Shown: in pieces, positions 1-9,327 of the stretch
Numbering within the stretch: position 1 is the stretch's first letter
How the letters are laid out: each line of letters opens with the position of its first letter
Made by a program: the position numbers and the translations under genes
Notes under the pieces: model-generated
The model's input: only the letters and a program-made list of their open reading frames with translations
Told to the model about the DNA's origin: nothing
The model's database searches: none
Assembly (NCBI RefSeq): GCF_001750165.1
Contig: NZ_CP015411.1
Span: forward strand, 1,516,001 to 1,580,000
Direction of reading: 5' to 3'
Length of the DNA stretch: 64,000 nucleotides
Origin: Pseudoalteromonas luteoviolacea
Lineage (GTDB): Bacteria; Pseudomonadota; Gammaproteobacteria; Enterobacterales; Alteromonadaceae

Positions 1-307
1 TTCAGACTTAGGTCTTAACCCTATGTCTGCTGGCACAGTTATTCGTGTACCTCTACCTCCACTAACTGAAGAACGTCGTAAAGATTTAATTAAAATCGTA
101 CGTGGTGAAGTTGAAGGTGGTCGTGTTGCAGTTCGTAACATTCGTCGTGATGCGAACGGTGACATCAAAGCACTATTAAAAGATAAAGAAATTTCTGAAG
201 ATGAAGCGCGTCAAGCAGAGGATCAAATTCAAAAGATCACCGATGCACACATCAAAGAGATGGACACACAATTAAGTGCAAAAGAAGCAGAGTTGATGGA
301 AATTTAA
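1..307 (+). CDS. frr: Ribosome recycling factor, 3' part
   Basis: C-terminal half of ribosome recycling factor, which together with EF-G splits post-termination 70S ribosomes. The open frame enters from the left edge (first full codon at base 2), so the start codon lies outside the window. The RRF signature is easy to read: GLNPMSAGTVIRVPLPPLTE, then the helical arm with RGEVEGGRVAVRNIRRDAN. The gene ends in TAA at 305-307 and is followed at once by a hairpin terminator. Position directly before uppS/cdsA/dxr is the usual gammaproteobacterial order. Identity is not in doubt; only the 5' end is missing. Confidence 0.97.
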   Translation, partial: SDLGLNPMSAGTVIRVPLPPLTEERRKDLIKIVRGEVEGGRVAVRNIRRDANGDIKALLKDKEISEDEARQAEDQIQKITDAHIKEMDTQLSAKEAELMEI

Positions 308-333
308 TTCTATATTGATCTGTTTTTTTACTC

Positions 334-362
334 AAAAAGCCGCGTTTTAGCGGCTTTTTGTT
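334..362 (+). terminator. Rho-independent terminator after frr
   Basis: Ten-base inverted repeat AAAAAGCCGC (334-343) / GCGGCTTTTT (350-359) with a six-base loop, ending in a T run. It lies 27 bases after the frr stop and separates frr from the uppS operon. Confidence 0.9.
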
Positions 363-539
363 GTATTGTGCCCAACAAGGCTGACGTGCTAGCCCGTAGC
401 TTGCTCTATTTACACACATTTTTAAATTCAGTGTGAAAAGTAATCACTTTGTCTTAAGTTTGAAGATCAAGAATTTTATTAGGTTTGCAGCGATGACTGC
501 GCTATACTAGGCGGCGTTTTTTTTATTTAAAATAGTACT

Positions 540-1313
540 ATGGTTTTAAACGCTGACGCGATTTCTCAACAATCACTACCTAAGCATGTTGCCATAATTA
601 TGGATGGCAATGGACGCTGGGCTCAAGCCCGCAAGCGCCCGAGGGCTTATGGTCATAAAAAAGGTGTCGACTCTGTTCGCAGCGCTGTACAGTTTTGCTC
701 AAAATTAGGTATTGAGTCTTTGACTCTGTTCGCATTTAGCAGTGAAAATTGGCGTAGACCTGAAGACGAAGTAAGTACCTTGATGGAATTATTCCTTTTC
801 GTCTTAAGTAAAGAAGTAAAAAAGTTACATAAAAATAATGTAAAACTAAACATAATTGGTGATATATCAAAGTTTCCAACAAGTTTGCAGGATAAAGTCC
901 ATGATGCGCATGCTTTGACTGGCCAAAATACTGGATTGCAGTTGAATATTGCTGCAAATTATGGCGGTCGTTGGGATATTACCAATGCTGCCCAAGCACT
1001 TGCTGAACAAGTAAAAAGCGGTGAACTGGATGTTACTGATATTACTGAAGATGCACTGACAAATAATATGTCAATGGCAGATCAAAGTCCGCTTGATTTA
1101 CTGGTACGTACTGGCGGTGATTATCGGATCAGTAACTTTTTGCTATGGCAAGCTGCTTATGCAGAGTTATATTTCACAGAAACTCTTTGGCCTGATTTTA
1201 ACGAAGAGGCTTTCTCAGAAGCAATCGCTTGCTATATTTCAAGAGAGAGGCGCTTTGGTTGCACAGGCGAACAAATAAAACAACTACTCGCCGAGAGCAA
1301 TACAACAAGTTAA
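540..1313 (+). CDS. uppS: Undecaprenyl pyrophosphate synthase
   Basis: Cis-prenyltransferase that extends farnesyl-PP with isopentenyl-PP to make C55-PP, the lipid carrier for peptidoglycan and O-antigen. The 257-residue length is normal. Visible motifs: HVAIIMDGNGRWA with catalytic Asp22, FAFSSENWRRP, and the C-terminal RTGGDYRISNFLLWQ and ERRFG blocks. The usual RTGGE has Asp in place of Glu here, a conservative change. First gene of a tight cluster: cdsA follows after 11 bases, and the cluster is set off from frr by a terminator. Its promoter should lie in 363-539. Confidence 0.97.
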   Translation: MVLNADAISQQSLPKHVAIIMDGNGRWAQARKRPRAYGHKKGVDSVRSAVQFCSKLGIESLTLFAFSSENWRRPEDEVSTLMELFLFVLSKEVKKLHKNNVKLNIIGDISKFPTSLQDKVHDAHALTGQNTGLQLNIAANYGGRWDITNAAQALAEQVKSGELDVTDITEDALTNNMSMADQSPLDLLVRTGGDYRISNFLLWQAAYAELYFTETLWPDFNEEAFSEAIACYISRERRFGCTGEQIKQLLAESNTTS

Positions 1314-1324
1314 AGGTATTCAGT

Positions 1325-2191
1325 TTGTTAAAACAACGTATTATGACGTCGGCTGTGCTTGCACCGCTGGCGCTGATTTTAGTATTTTACACTCCACTAA
1401 GTCTATTTAGTGTGATTGCCGCATCTATTGTTTTGTTAGGTGCATGGGAATGGGCGTCTCTGATGGGGATATCTAAGCCATTATACCGTTTAGTGTACGT
1501 CGCAATTACCGGTGTATTTATTACCATATTACACTTTCACTGGCCGATTGAGAGTCTCTGGCATTCAGGTAAATTAGTCGCGGATGCTAATTATGTTTTC
1601 ACACTCGCAGCTGCTTGGTGGATTGTCGCCACATTACTGGTAATGCGTTATCCTAAAATGGCAAAGTCATGGAGCCAAGGGCTTGTGATGCCAGCGATTG
1701 CAGGCTTCTTAACGCTCATTCCTTTGTGGCTTGCTTTAAATGTTTTAAGAAGTGCCGAATATCAAGCATCTGAACAATTTGGTTCGGTACTTATCATGGT
1801 CGTTTTGGGTATTGTATGGAGTGCTGATATCGGCGCGTATTTCGCTGGTAAAAATTTAGGTAAAAGAAAATTAATGCCTAATGTGAGTCCCAACAAAACA
1901 ATCGAAGGGCTCATTGGTGGGTTAATCACGGCGGTAGTGTTTGTATTAATTTTTTGCTATTGCTCAAATGTAGAGCACAAACAGTGGCTATTATACGGCG
2001 TATTAACTGTCGTAATTGCATTGTTTTCAGCCATTGGCGATTTGCTCGAAAGTATGTTTAAGCGAGAAGCTGGTTTAAAAGATTCAGGAAGTTGTTTGCC
2101 AGGACATGGCGGTATTTTAGATCGCATTGATAGCCTGACGGCTGCGGCTCCGATGTTTGCCCTGTTTTATGCTTGGACGGTGACGCTATGA
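1325..2191 (+). CDS. cdsA: Phosphatidate cytidylyltransferase
   Basis: Integral membrane enzyme that makes CDP-diacylglycerol from phosphatidate and CTP, the branch point for phospholipids. I choose TTG at 1325 as start: the product then begins (M)LKQRIMTSA, as usual for the family, and an AAGG Shine-Dalgarno lies 8 bases upstream. The longer open frame from 1229 would overlap uppS by 85 bases and adds a polar non-homologous tail. 288 residues, strongly hydrophobic with many membrane segments. The C-terminal block SAIGDLLESMFKREAGLKDS and LPGHGGILDRIDS is the CdsA signature. Its stop overlaps the dxr start in ATGA. Confidence 0.95.
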   Translation: MLKQRIMTSAVLAPLALILVFYTPLSLFSVIAASIVLLGAWEWASLMGISKPLYRLVYVAITGVFITILHFHWPIESLWHSGKLVADANYVFTLAAAWWIVATLLVMRYPKMAKSWSQGLVMPAIAGFLTLIPLWLALNVLRSAEYQASEQFGSVLIMVVLGIVWSADIGAYFAGKNLGKRKLMPNVSPNKTIEGLIGGLITAVVFVLIFCYCSNVEHKQWLLYGVLTVVIALFSAIGDLLESMFKREAGLKDSGSCLPGHGGILDRIDSLTAAAPMFALFYAWTVTL

Positions 2192-3396
2192 GCATAGCTG
2201 TTATGCCCGCTGAGCAGGTTGTTATTCTCGGTTCAAGTGGTTCTATCGGTACGTCAACTTTGGATGTGATTGGTCGTAATCCAACGCGTTATAACGTATT
2301 TGCTTTGGTGGCAGGCAAAAATGTTGACACCGTGTATCAACAAGTTGTTGAGCATAACCCGAAATATGTCGTGATGAACGACGAAGGCGCAGCAAAATCG
2401 CTCAGAGAGCGAGTTAGTGGCTTAATAACAGAAGTCATGAGTGGTACTCAGGCTATGTGCGATGTAGCATCACATGATGATGTTGATATTGTTATGTCTG
2501 CGATTGTCGGTGCTGCAGGTCTCTTGCCAACGTTGGCTGCGGTTGAGGCTGGCAAAAAAGTATTGCTTGCGAATAAAGAGTCTTTGGTCATGTCTGGTAA
2601 ATTATTTATGGACAAGGTCAAAATGCATAATGCCACTTTATTACCTATAGACAGTGAACATAACGCGATTTTCCAGTGTATGCCCCGTGAAATGCAGCAA
2701 GGGACGACGACTGACTTTTCTCCTCTTGGTATTCATAAAATACTGCTAACTGGTTCAGGCGGTCCGTTTTTAAATCGTGACATAGATACTTTGTCTCAAG
2801 TCACGGTCGCTGAAGCTGTCGCACATCCAAACTGGTCAATGGGCCAGAAGATATCAGTTGATTCGGCCACAATGATGAATAAAGGCCTTGAGTTTATAGA
2901 AGCTAAGTGGCTGTTTGATTGTCAGGCTGATGATATAGACGTTGTTATTCATCCTCAAAGTATGATCCACTCTATGGTGCAATATCAAGATGGCTCTGTG
3001 ATTGCACAGATGGGACAGCCTGATATGCGGACCCCAATCGCTTATGGTTTGGCTTACCCTGAGCGTATTGACGCGGGTGTTCAACCTCTTGACTTCTCTA
3101 GTATGAAAGACTTTACATTCACTGAACCGGATTATAACCGCTACCCAAATCTTAAGTTGGCGATTGAAGCATGTCGTTTAGGGCAAGCTGCAACGACGAC
3201 ACTGAATGCTGCGAATGAAATCTCAGTCGCTGCATTTTTACAAGGAAAAATTGGTTTTATGGAAATTTTTGAAGTGAATGAGCAAGTACTCAGCGGTAGT
3301 TTGCTAGGTGAACTAAACAGCTTGGAAGAAATTATGGATGCAGACGCCCAAGCACGTCGACTGGCTCAAGCGCTTATTGCAAGGCAGGCGGGTTAA
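2188..3396 (+). CDS. dxr: 1-deoxy-D-xylulose 5-phosphate reductoisomerase
   Basis: NADPH-dependent second enzyme of the MEP isoprenoid pathway, converting DXP to MEP. ATG at 2188 overlaps the cdsA stop by four bases (ATGA), the typical translationally coupled layout; a TTG 15 bases upstream is less likely. 402 residues. The N-terminal VVILGSSGSIGTSTLDVI is the Rossmann NADPH site, LANKESLVMSG and IDSEHNAIFQ are the metal/substrate site, and MNKGLEFIEAKWLF lies in the catalytic domain. Feeding isoprenoid units to uppS explains the neighbourhood. Its stop overlaps the rseP start by one base. Confidence 0.97.
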   Translation: MSIAVMPAEQVVILGSSGSIGTSTLDVIGRNPTRYNVFALVAGKNVDTVYQQVVEHNPKYVVMNDEGAAKSLRERVSGLITEVMSGTQAMCDVASHDDVDIVMSAIVGAAGLLPTLAAVEAGKKVLLANKESLVMSGKLFMDKVKMHNATLLPIDSEHNAIFQCMPREMQQGTTTDFSPLGIHKILLTGSGGPFLNRDIDTLSQVTVAEAVAHPNWSMGQKISVDSATMMNKGLEFIEAKWLFDCQADDIDVVIHPQSMIHSMVQYQDGSVIAQMGQPDMRTPIAYGLAYPERIDAGVQPLDFSSMKDFTFTEPDYNRYPNLKLAIEACRLGQAATTTLNAANEISVAAFLQGKIGFMEIFEVNEQVLSGSLLGELNSLEEIMDADAQARRLAQALIARQAG

Positions 3397-4748
3397 TGTT
3401 TGATTTTTTCTGGAATCTGGGTTCTTTTATTGTCGCGCTAAGTATTTTGGTAGCGGTTCATGAATATGGACATTTTTGGGTTGCCAGAAAGGCTGGGGTA
3501 AAAGTTCTACGCTTTTCTATTGGATTTGGAAAGCCGCTTTTTACTTGGTATGACAAACTGGGAACAGAATATGCAATTTCTGCCATCCCACTTGGTGGGT
3601 ATGTCAGAATGCTTGACTCACGGGTTGATGAAGTTCTGGAGCAAGACAAACTGCTCACGCTCGATAGTAAATCGGTGTATGCACGTATGGCCGTGGCAGC
3701 GGCAGGGCCGATAGCTAATTTCCTATTCGCTATTTTAGCACTGGCGGTTATGTACATCGTTGGGGTGCAAAATGTTAAGCCAGTTGTTGGTTCAGTTACA
3801 ACGGAATCAATCGCTTTTCATGCGGGTATGCAGCCAGGTGACCAGATCACTAAAATTGGTGGTGATGAGGTAGCGTCATGGCAAGAAGTTAACTTTGCCG
3901 TTATGTCTGGTTTAGGAGAGCACAGGTTAGACGTTAAAGTGATTGACGAACGTGGTCAAATTGCTATTCGAACGATGAATGTAGAAGGGTGGAAGCTGGA
4001 CAAGCGAGATGTCGCACCTTTAACATCTATTGGTATTACACCATTTCGGCCAGACATTACTACAGAGTTAGCCTTAATTGCTGATGGGTCTGCGGCGGCA
4101 CGTGCCAATCTTCAGACAGGCGATGTGATTTTGTTTTTTAACCAAATGCCTATCTCTAGCTGGACGCAATTTGTAGAGCTTGTCCAACTTGCACCTAACG
4201 AACAAAGTGTCATTACAGTGTTAAGAGGCGACACGAAGATCACACTCAATATTACTCCAGATTCGAGAGAGGGCGCTCAAGGCACGACGATAGGTTACCT
4301 TGGAGTTGTACCGAAACAGAAAAGTTGGCCGGCAGGATACATTGAGACTAGACAGTATGGTGTATTCGATAGTATCTTGCTTGGCGTTCAGAAAACCTAT
4401 GCCCTTACAATGTTGAGCTTCGAGATGATAGGTAATCTGATCACGGGGCAAGTATCTGTAAAAAATATCAGTGGACCTGTTGGTATTGCAGTAGGGGCTG
4501 GAGACAGTGTTAGTTATGGATTAATTGCCTTTTTAAGCTTCTTAGCATTAATTAGCGTCAATTTGGGGGTTTTCAACCTTTTACCGCTGCCGATGTTGGA
4601 TGGTGGACATTTGATGTATTACTTAATTGAACTAATTCGGAAAAAACCGGTCTCTGAAAAGACACAAGAGTTAGGTTATAAGCTGGGAGCAATGATGTTA
4701 CTGGCATTGACCTGTTTTGCACTGTTTAATGATGTATCGAGGCTCTAG
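3396..4748 (+). CDS. rseP: RIP zinc protease RseP
   Basis: Site-2-type intramembrane metalloprotease. In the sigma-E envelope stress response it cuts RseA after DegS, and it also clears signal-peptide remnants. 450 residues, as in E. coli. The zinc motif HEYGH is at residues 22-26 in the first membrane segment, the third ligand region is PMLDGGH (Asp402) near the C-terminus, and two PDZ domains lie between (about 115-290). Translation is coupled to dxr (TAATG). bamA follows after 72 bases, matching the conserved envelope order. Confidence 0.97.
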   Translation: MFDFFWNLGSFIVALSILVAVHEYGHFWVARKAGVKVLRFSIGFGKPLFTWYDKLGTEYAISAIPLGGYVRMLDSRVDEVLEQDKLLTLDSKSVYARMAVAAAGPIANFLFAILALAVMYIVGVQNVKPVVGSVTTESIAFHAGMQPGDQITKIGGDEVASWQEVNFAVMSGLGEHRLDVKVIDERGQIAIRTMNVEGWKLDKRDVAPLTSIGITPFRPDITTELALIADGSAAARANLQTGDVILFFNQMPISSWTQFVELVQLAPNEQSVITVLRGDTKITLNITPDSREGAQGTTIGYLGVVPKQKSWPAGYIETRQYGVFDSILLGVQKTYALTMLSFEMIGNLITGQVSVKNISGPVGIAVGAGDSVSYGLIAFLSFLALISVNLGVFNLLPLPMLDGGHLMYYLIELIRKKPVSEKTQELGYKLGAMMLLALTCFALFNDVSRL

Positions 4749-4820
4749 GCTCTTAAAATAAGGGCGATAGCGCACGTGGCGTTTAGTTCGCCGTAAGCTG
4801 TAAAGGATAAAGATAAAAAA

Positions 4821-7292
4821 ATGCCTATAAAAAAACATTTAGCTGTAACGAGTTTACTTGGCGCTAGTTTTGCCGCTCTAGGGCAAAACTCCTTTATCGT
4901 AGAAGATTTAAAAGTTGAAGGGTTACAACGTGTTGCACTTGGTGCAGCTTTAACTCATATACCAATTAACGTTGGCGATGAAGTTGATAATTATACGGTT
5001 TCTAAAACCATCAAAGCGCTCTTTTCTTCGGGGCACTTCGATGATATTTCAGCATTCCGTGATGGCAATCAAATTGTTTTCAAAGTGAAAGAGCGACCTA
5101 CAATTGCCTCTATCGAATTTGATGGTAATAAAGACATCAAAGATGAACAGCTTCAAGAGAGCCTAGACGGCAAAGATATCCGTACAGGTGAAACGCTTGA
5201 TAGAACTGTGATAGATGGCATCGAAAAAGGCCTGATTGAGTTCTTCCATAGTATCGGTAAATATAACGCTAAAATTGAAGTTAGCATTGTTGAACTACCA
5301 CGAAATCGAGTGAAGCTAAAATTTGAATTTGACGAAGGTGACGCTGCATCTGTCCGCCAAATTAACTTAGTTGGTAATGAGCTCTTTTCTGATGAGCAGT
5401 TACTGCGTCTCGTAGAGTCACAGCAAGATTTACCATGGTGGAAGTTTCTTTCAAGTGACCGCTATCAAAAGCAAACAATTGAAGGTGACTTAGAGAAGAT
5501 CCGTAGTTACTACTTGGATAGAGGCTACTTGAGATTTAATATCGACTCTACTCAAGTATCGGTAAGCCCTGAACGCGAATCAGTTTATGTAACTGCAAAT
5601 ATTTCCGAAGGTGAAAAATACACGGTTAAAGGCTTTGACTTCATTGGTGATTTACTTGGCCGAGAAGAACTGATTAAAAGCGTGATCCCTTTGAAATCTG
5701 GAGAGTTATATAATGGCTCTTTGGTGACTTCATCAGAAGAGTTTATCAAGAGTTATTTAGCTCGCTTTGGTTATGCGAACGCAGAAGTTCGTACCATTCC
5801 TGATATTGACGATGAAAATAAAGAAGTGCAGTTAACGCTTTCAGTGGACCCTGGAAAACGTGTTTATGTCCGTCGGATACTTGTTAATGGTAACCAAAGT
5901 ACCGCTGATCATGTCGTGCGAAGAGAGATGACTCAGTTAGAAGGTGCTTGGTTGTCAAACCAAAGCTTAGAGCGCTCTAAACTGCAAATTCAACGTTTAC
6001 CTTATATGGAGACAGTTGACTTTGAAGTAAAACCTATTCCAGGTGTAGATGATCAAGTTGATATTGACTTTAATGTTAAAGAGCAACCTGCCGGTAGTTT
6101 CCAAGCTGGTGTGGCTTATGGGTCTTATGCGGGCCTTCAATTTAACGTTGGTGTGAGCGAGTCAAACTTTTTAGGTTCAGGCAACCAAGTTGCATTTAAT
6201 ATCAACACTTCAAAGGCCTCAACCCGTTACAGTGTGTCCTATACTGATCCATATTTTACTCCAGACGGGATCTCTCAAGGTAGTAGTGTTTTCTTCAGTA
6301 AATTCGACGGTTCAGAGATAGGCTTGATCGATTACGATTCTCGTAGTTATGGCCTTGGTACTCATTTTGGTATCCCAATTAACCCAGTTAACCGGTTAAA
6401 CTTTAGTTTCCGTTGGGTAGAAGAAGAGCTTGATAGAATTGCAGATTACGAACAAACGCGTGTTCTGAGATTAAGTTTCTTAGATCTGGATGATCCTGCA
6501 GGCGGTTATGATTTTACTAAGTATGAATTGGGCTTTGGTTGGTCACGTATTACTGTAAACCGTGGTATGTTCCCGACCGACGGTTCTCGTCAAAATGCGA
6601 ACTTTAATATCACCACACCTAACTCAGATCTAAATTATTTTAAACTGAGTTACGATTCTCGTTTTTATTGGCCAGTAAGTAATGACCATCGCTGGGTATT
6701 TTCGACCAGAGCGTCACTCGCTTATGGTAACGGCTATGGTGAACAGAATGGCTTTGACCAAGTATTGCCTTTCCAAGAGTTCTATCGAATTACGGAAATG
6801 GAACTGAGAGGGTTCGAGAGAAATACCATTTTACCACGCGCAGTTCACCGCACTCCTCAACCAGTGCCCGGTACATGTCTACCAGATGGCACCGAATGTG
6901 GTGTGATTGGTGGTGATCCTGCATTTGATCGATTACAACAAGGAGGTCGAATTGGTGGTAATGCGAAAGCTGTATTCGGTGCTGAAATGATTGTACCAAC
7001 GCCATTTTTAGACGAAGAAAATACCAGCTCAGTACGTACTAGCTTCTTTGTCGATGCTGCAAACGTTTGGGATACTGAGTTTGACGTTGACCGCTACGCC
7101 AACTTACCAGAACACCAATACAAGCAATTGTCAGATTTCTCTGATCCAAGTCGATTTAGGGTTTCAACAGGTATGTCTATTCAATGGATATCACCAATGG
7201 GACCAATGTTAATTAGTTTTGCGTATCCACTGAAAAAAGAAGATGACGATGATACTAAGAACATCAGCTTCAACATCAGTAATACATTCTAA
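4821..7292 (+). CDS. bamA: Outer membrane protein assembly factor BamA
   Basis: Essential core of the BAM complex that folds and inserts beta-barrel proteins in the outer membrane. 823 residues. A signal peptide (about 1-21) precedes the first POTRA at FIVEDLKVEGLQRVALG; five POTRA domains span roughly 22-420, followed by the barrel. The barrel carries the family's conserved loop-6 type residues (RIGGNAKAVFGAEM region) and ends SFNISNTF with terminal Phe, as expected for an outer-membrane barrel. Upstream AAGGA is about 13 bases from ATG, a long spacing. skp follows 10 bases after the stop. Confidence 0.97.
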   Translation: MPIKKHLAVTSLLGASFAALGQNSFIVEDLKVEGLQRVALGAALTHIPINVGDEVDNYTVSKTIKALFSSGHFDDISAFRDGNQIVFKVKERPTIASIEFDGNKDIKDEQLQESLDGKDIRTGETLDRTVIDGIEKGLIEFFHSIGKYNAKIEVSIVELPRNRVKLKFEFDEGDAASVRQINLVGNELFSDEQLLRLVESQQDLPWWKFLSSDRYQKQTIEGDLEKIRSYYLDRGYLRFNIDSTQVSVSPERESVYVTANISEGEKYTVKGFDFIGDLLGREELIKSVIPLKSGELYNGSLVTSSEEFIKSYLARFGYANAEVRTIPDIDDENKEVQLTLSVDPGKRVYVRRILVNGNQSTADHVVRREMTQLEGAWLSNQSLERSKLQIQRLPYMETVDFEVKPIPGVDDQVDIDFNVKEQPAGSFQAGVAYGSYAGLQFNVGVSESNFLGSGNQVAFNINTSKASTRYSVSYTDPYFTPDGISQGSSVFFSKFDGSEIGLIDYDSRSYGLGTHFGIPINPVNRLNFSFRWVEEELDRIADYEQTRVLRLSFLDLDDPAGGYDFTKYELGFGWSRITVNRGMFPTDGSRQNANFNITTPNSDLNYFKLSYDSRFYWPVSNDHRWVFSTRASLAYGNGYGEQNGFDQVLPFQEFYRITEMELRGFERNTILPRAVHRTPQPVPGTCLPDGTECGVIGGDPAFDRLQQGGRIGGNAKAVFGAEMIVPTPFLDEENTSSVRTSFFVDAANVWDTEFDVDRYANLPEHQYKQLSDFSDPSRFRVSTGMSIQWISPMGPMLISFAYPLKKEDDDDTKNISFNISNTF

Positions 7293-7302
7293 GGAGTTTA
7301 TT

Positions 7303-7821
7303 GTGAAAAAGATTTTTAAAACCTCTGCTATGGGTATCTTAGCTGCGCTTTTAATGGGTAATTCTATCAACGCATTCGCACATAAAGTGGGTATTGTTGA
7401 TATGCAAACTGTTTATCAACAGTTGCCTCAGATGGCAAAAATTGAGCAAACACTGAAAAGTGAATTTTCGGAGCGTCGCCAAGAACTTGAAAAACTACAA
7501 GGTGACATTCGTTTTGAAGCTGAAAAGTTCAAGCGTGAAAGCGCGACAATGAGTGAAGATCAAAAAACTGCGCTACGTGACAAAATTCAAGGTATGCAAC
7601 AAACCCTTGCTGAAAAGGGCCGTCCACTTGAGCAAGAAATTAAACAGCGCCAAAGCCAAGAGCTAGCAAAAGTACAAAAAATGATCTTGGATGCAATTGA
7701 AAGTGTTGCTAAAAAAGGAAAGTTTGACGAAGTTAGATTAAAAGAAACGACAATCTACTTCAACCCTGATAAAGTTAGCGATCTGTCGGATGATATTGTT
7801 GAAGCAGTTAGCAAAAAGTAA
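7303..7821 (+). CDS. skp: Periplasmic chaperone Skp (OmpH family)
   Basis: Periplasmic holdase that carries unfolded outer-membrane proteins to BAM. I place the start at GTG 7303: AAGGAG lies six bases upstream and the product begins (M)KKIFKTSAMGILAALL, a normal Sec signal peptide cleaved near AFA-H. The longer frame from 7243 would overlap bamA. Mature part is a long helical hairpin rich in Lys/Glu/Gln (about residues 45-115), as in Skp tentacles, after the conserved KVGIVDMQTVYQQLP strand. 172 residues. Its stop overlaps lpxD by one base (TAATG). Confidence 0.95.
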   Translation: MKKIFKTSAMGILAALLMGNSINAFAHKVGIVDMQTVYQQLPQMAKIEQTLKSEFSERRQELEKLQGDIRFEAEKFKRESATMSEDQKTALRDKIQGMQQTLAEKGRPLEQEIKQRQSQELAKVQKMILDAIESVAKKGKFDEVRLKETTIYFNPDKVSDLSDDIVEAVSKK

Positions 7822-8861
7822 TGACTAAACACTATACGTTGTCGCAACTGGCTGATCATTTGGGTGCTAAAATTGAAGGCAACCCTGATCAGCCAATTGT
7901 ACAAATTGCCACTTTATTGAATGCGAATGCTCAAGAGATCGCATTTTTGGCAAATAAAAAATACCGCAGCCAGCTTGATTCAACCCAAGCTGGCGCTGTT
8001 ATATTATCAGCGGATGATGCGGATTATTTTTCGGGTAACAAATTAATTTGTGATAACCCTTATGTGGCGTATGCCAAACTTGCACAGTATATGGATACTA
8101 CCCCCAGTGCTGCCAGTTCCATTCACAGTACAGCCGTTATTGACCAAAGTGTTCACTTAGGTGAAAACGTAAAGATTGCAGCCAATGCTGTCATTGAAGC
8201 AGGTGCTGTTATTGGTGACAACGTTGAAATTGGAGCAGGCTGTTTTATAGGCCAGCATGCTCGCATTGGTGCAGGTACGAAACTTTGGGCAAATGTCACT
8301 ATTTACCACGAAGTTGAGATTGGTGAGCATTGTTTATTCCAATCGGGCAGTGTGATCGGCAGTGACGGATTTGGTTATGCAAATGAATCTGGAGAATGGG
8401 TCAAGATTCCACAACTTGGTACTGTCATTATTGGCAACCGAGTGGAAGTTGGGGCATGTACGTCTATCGACCGAGGTGCATTAGACGACACCATAATTCA
8501 TGATAACGTTATTCTGGATAACCAAATTCAAATTGCACATAATGTTGAAATTGGTTACGGCACAGCCATTGCCGGGTGTTCGGTGCTAGCTGGTAGCGTT
8601 AAAATTGGTAAATATTGTCAAATTGGCGGTATGGTCGCTGTGAATGGTCACAATGAGGTGTGTGATGGTGTTGTTATCACAGGCATGAGCATGGTAACAA
8701 AGGGCATCTCTAAGCCCGGTATATACTCTTCAGGCATGCCTCACACTACCAACAAAGAATGGCGTAAAAATATCGCTCATTTACGCAATCTTTCCGACTT
8801 TAAAGCACGCATAAAAGCATTAGAGACTCTCACCGAGCAGTTAAACCAGACGGATAAATAA
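7821..8861 (+). CDS. lpxD: UDP-3-O-(3-hydroxyacyl)glucosamine N-acyltransferase
   Basis: Third step of lipid A synthesis: adds the second 3-hydroxyacyl chain to UDP-3-O-acyl-glucosamine. 346 residues with an N-terminal uridine-binding domain (1-100), a long left-handed beta-helix of hexapeptide repeats ([IV]GxxxxI type, about 110-310) and a C-terminal helix. HNVEIGYGTAIAGC carries the conserved catalytic-region His. Start ATG overlaps the skp stop. Followed after 11 bases by fabZ, the common lpxD-fabZ-lpxA-lpxB order. Confidence 0.97.
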   Translation: MTKHYTLSQLADHLGAKIEGNPDQPIVQIATLLNANAQEIAFLANKKYRSQLDSTQAGAVILSADDADYFSGNKLICDNPYVAYAKLAQYMDTTPSAASSIHSTAVIDQSVHLGENVKIAANAVIEAGAVIGDNVEIGAGCFIGQHARIGAGTKLWANVTIYHEVEIGEHCLFQSGSVIGSDGFGYANESGEWVKIPQLGTVIIGNRVEVGACTSIDRGALDDTIIHDNVILDNQIQIAHNVEIGYGTAIAGCSVLAGSVKIGKYCQIGGMVAVNGHNEVCDGVVITGMSMVTKGISKPGIYSSGMPHTTNKEWRKNIAHLRNLSDFKARIKALETLTEQLNQTDK

Positions 8862-8872
8862 AAGGTACTATT

Positions 8873-9325
8873 TTGGCCAACGAATTAAACAGCTTTGATA
8901 TTCAAGAAATCTTGAAGTTACTTCCTCACCGTTATCCTATGCTACTAGTGGATAAGGTTATTGATCATAAGCCTGGCGAATATTTACATGCTGTGAAAAA
9001 TGTCACAGCGAATGAGCCCATTTTTACAGGCCACTTCCCAGATCAGCCAATTTTTCCGGGTGTTATGATATTGGAAGCACTTGCTCAAGCAACGGGTCTA
9101 CTTGGCTTTAAAACGGTCGAGAATCGCAGTGAGAATGAGCTATACTTGTTTGCAGCCATTGACAATGCAAGGTTTAAGCAGCCAGTTGTTCCTGGCGATA
9201 CGATGCATTTACACGTACAGTTTGTTAAAGAGCGTCGCAACATTTGGAAGTTTTCAGGTGAAGCGAAAGTAGACGGCAACGTTGTATGTAGTGCAGAAAT
9301 AATGTGTGCGAGAAGAGAGTTTTAA
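8873..9325 (+). CDS. fabZ: 3-hydroxyacyl-ACP dehydratase FabZ
   Basis: Dehydrates 3-hydroxyacyl-ACP in type II fatty acid synthesis, competing with LpxA/LpxD for the 3-hydroxyacyl-ACP pool. Start is TTG at 8873, with AAAGG about seven bases upstream and no in-frame ATG nearby; the product starts (M)ANELNSFDIQEILKLLPHRYP. 150 residues, hot-dog fold. Catalytic pair His54 (GHFPDQPIFPG) and Glu68 (LEALAQATG) are present. Located between lpxD and lpxA with two bases before the lpxA start. Confidence 0.97.
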   Translation: MANELNSFDIQEILKLLPHRYPMLLVDKVIDHKPGEYLHAVKNVTANEPIFTGHFPDQPIFPGVMILEALAQATGLLGFKTVENRSENELYLFAAIDNARFKQPVVPGDTMHLHVQFVKERRNIWKFSGEAKVDGNVVCSAEIMCARREF

Positions 9326-9327
9326 GC

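Noticed and set aside
1093..1278. 61-residue ORF inside uppS
   Set aside because: Out-of-frame shadow of uppS without its own signals.
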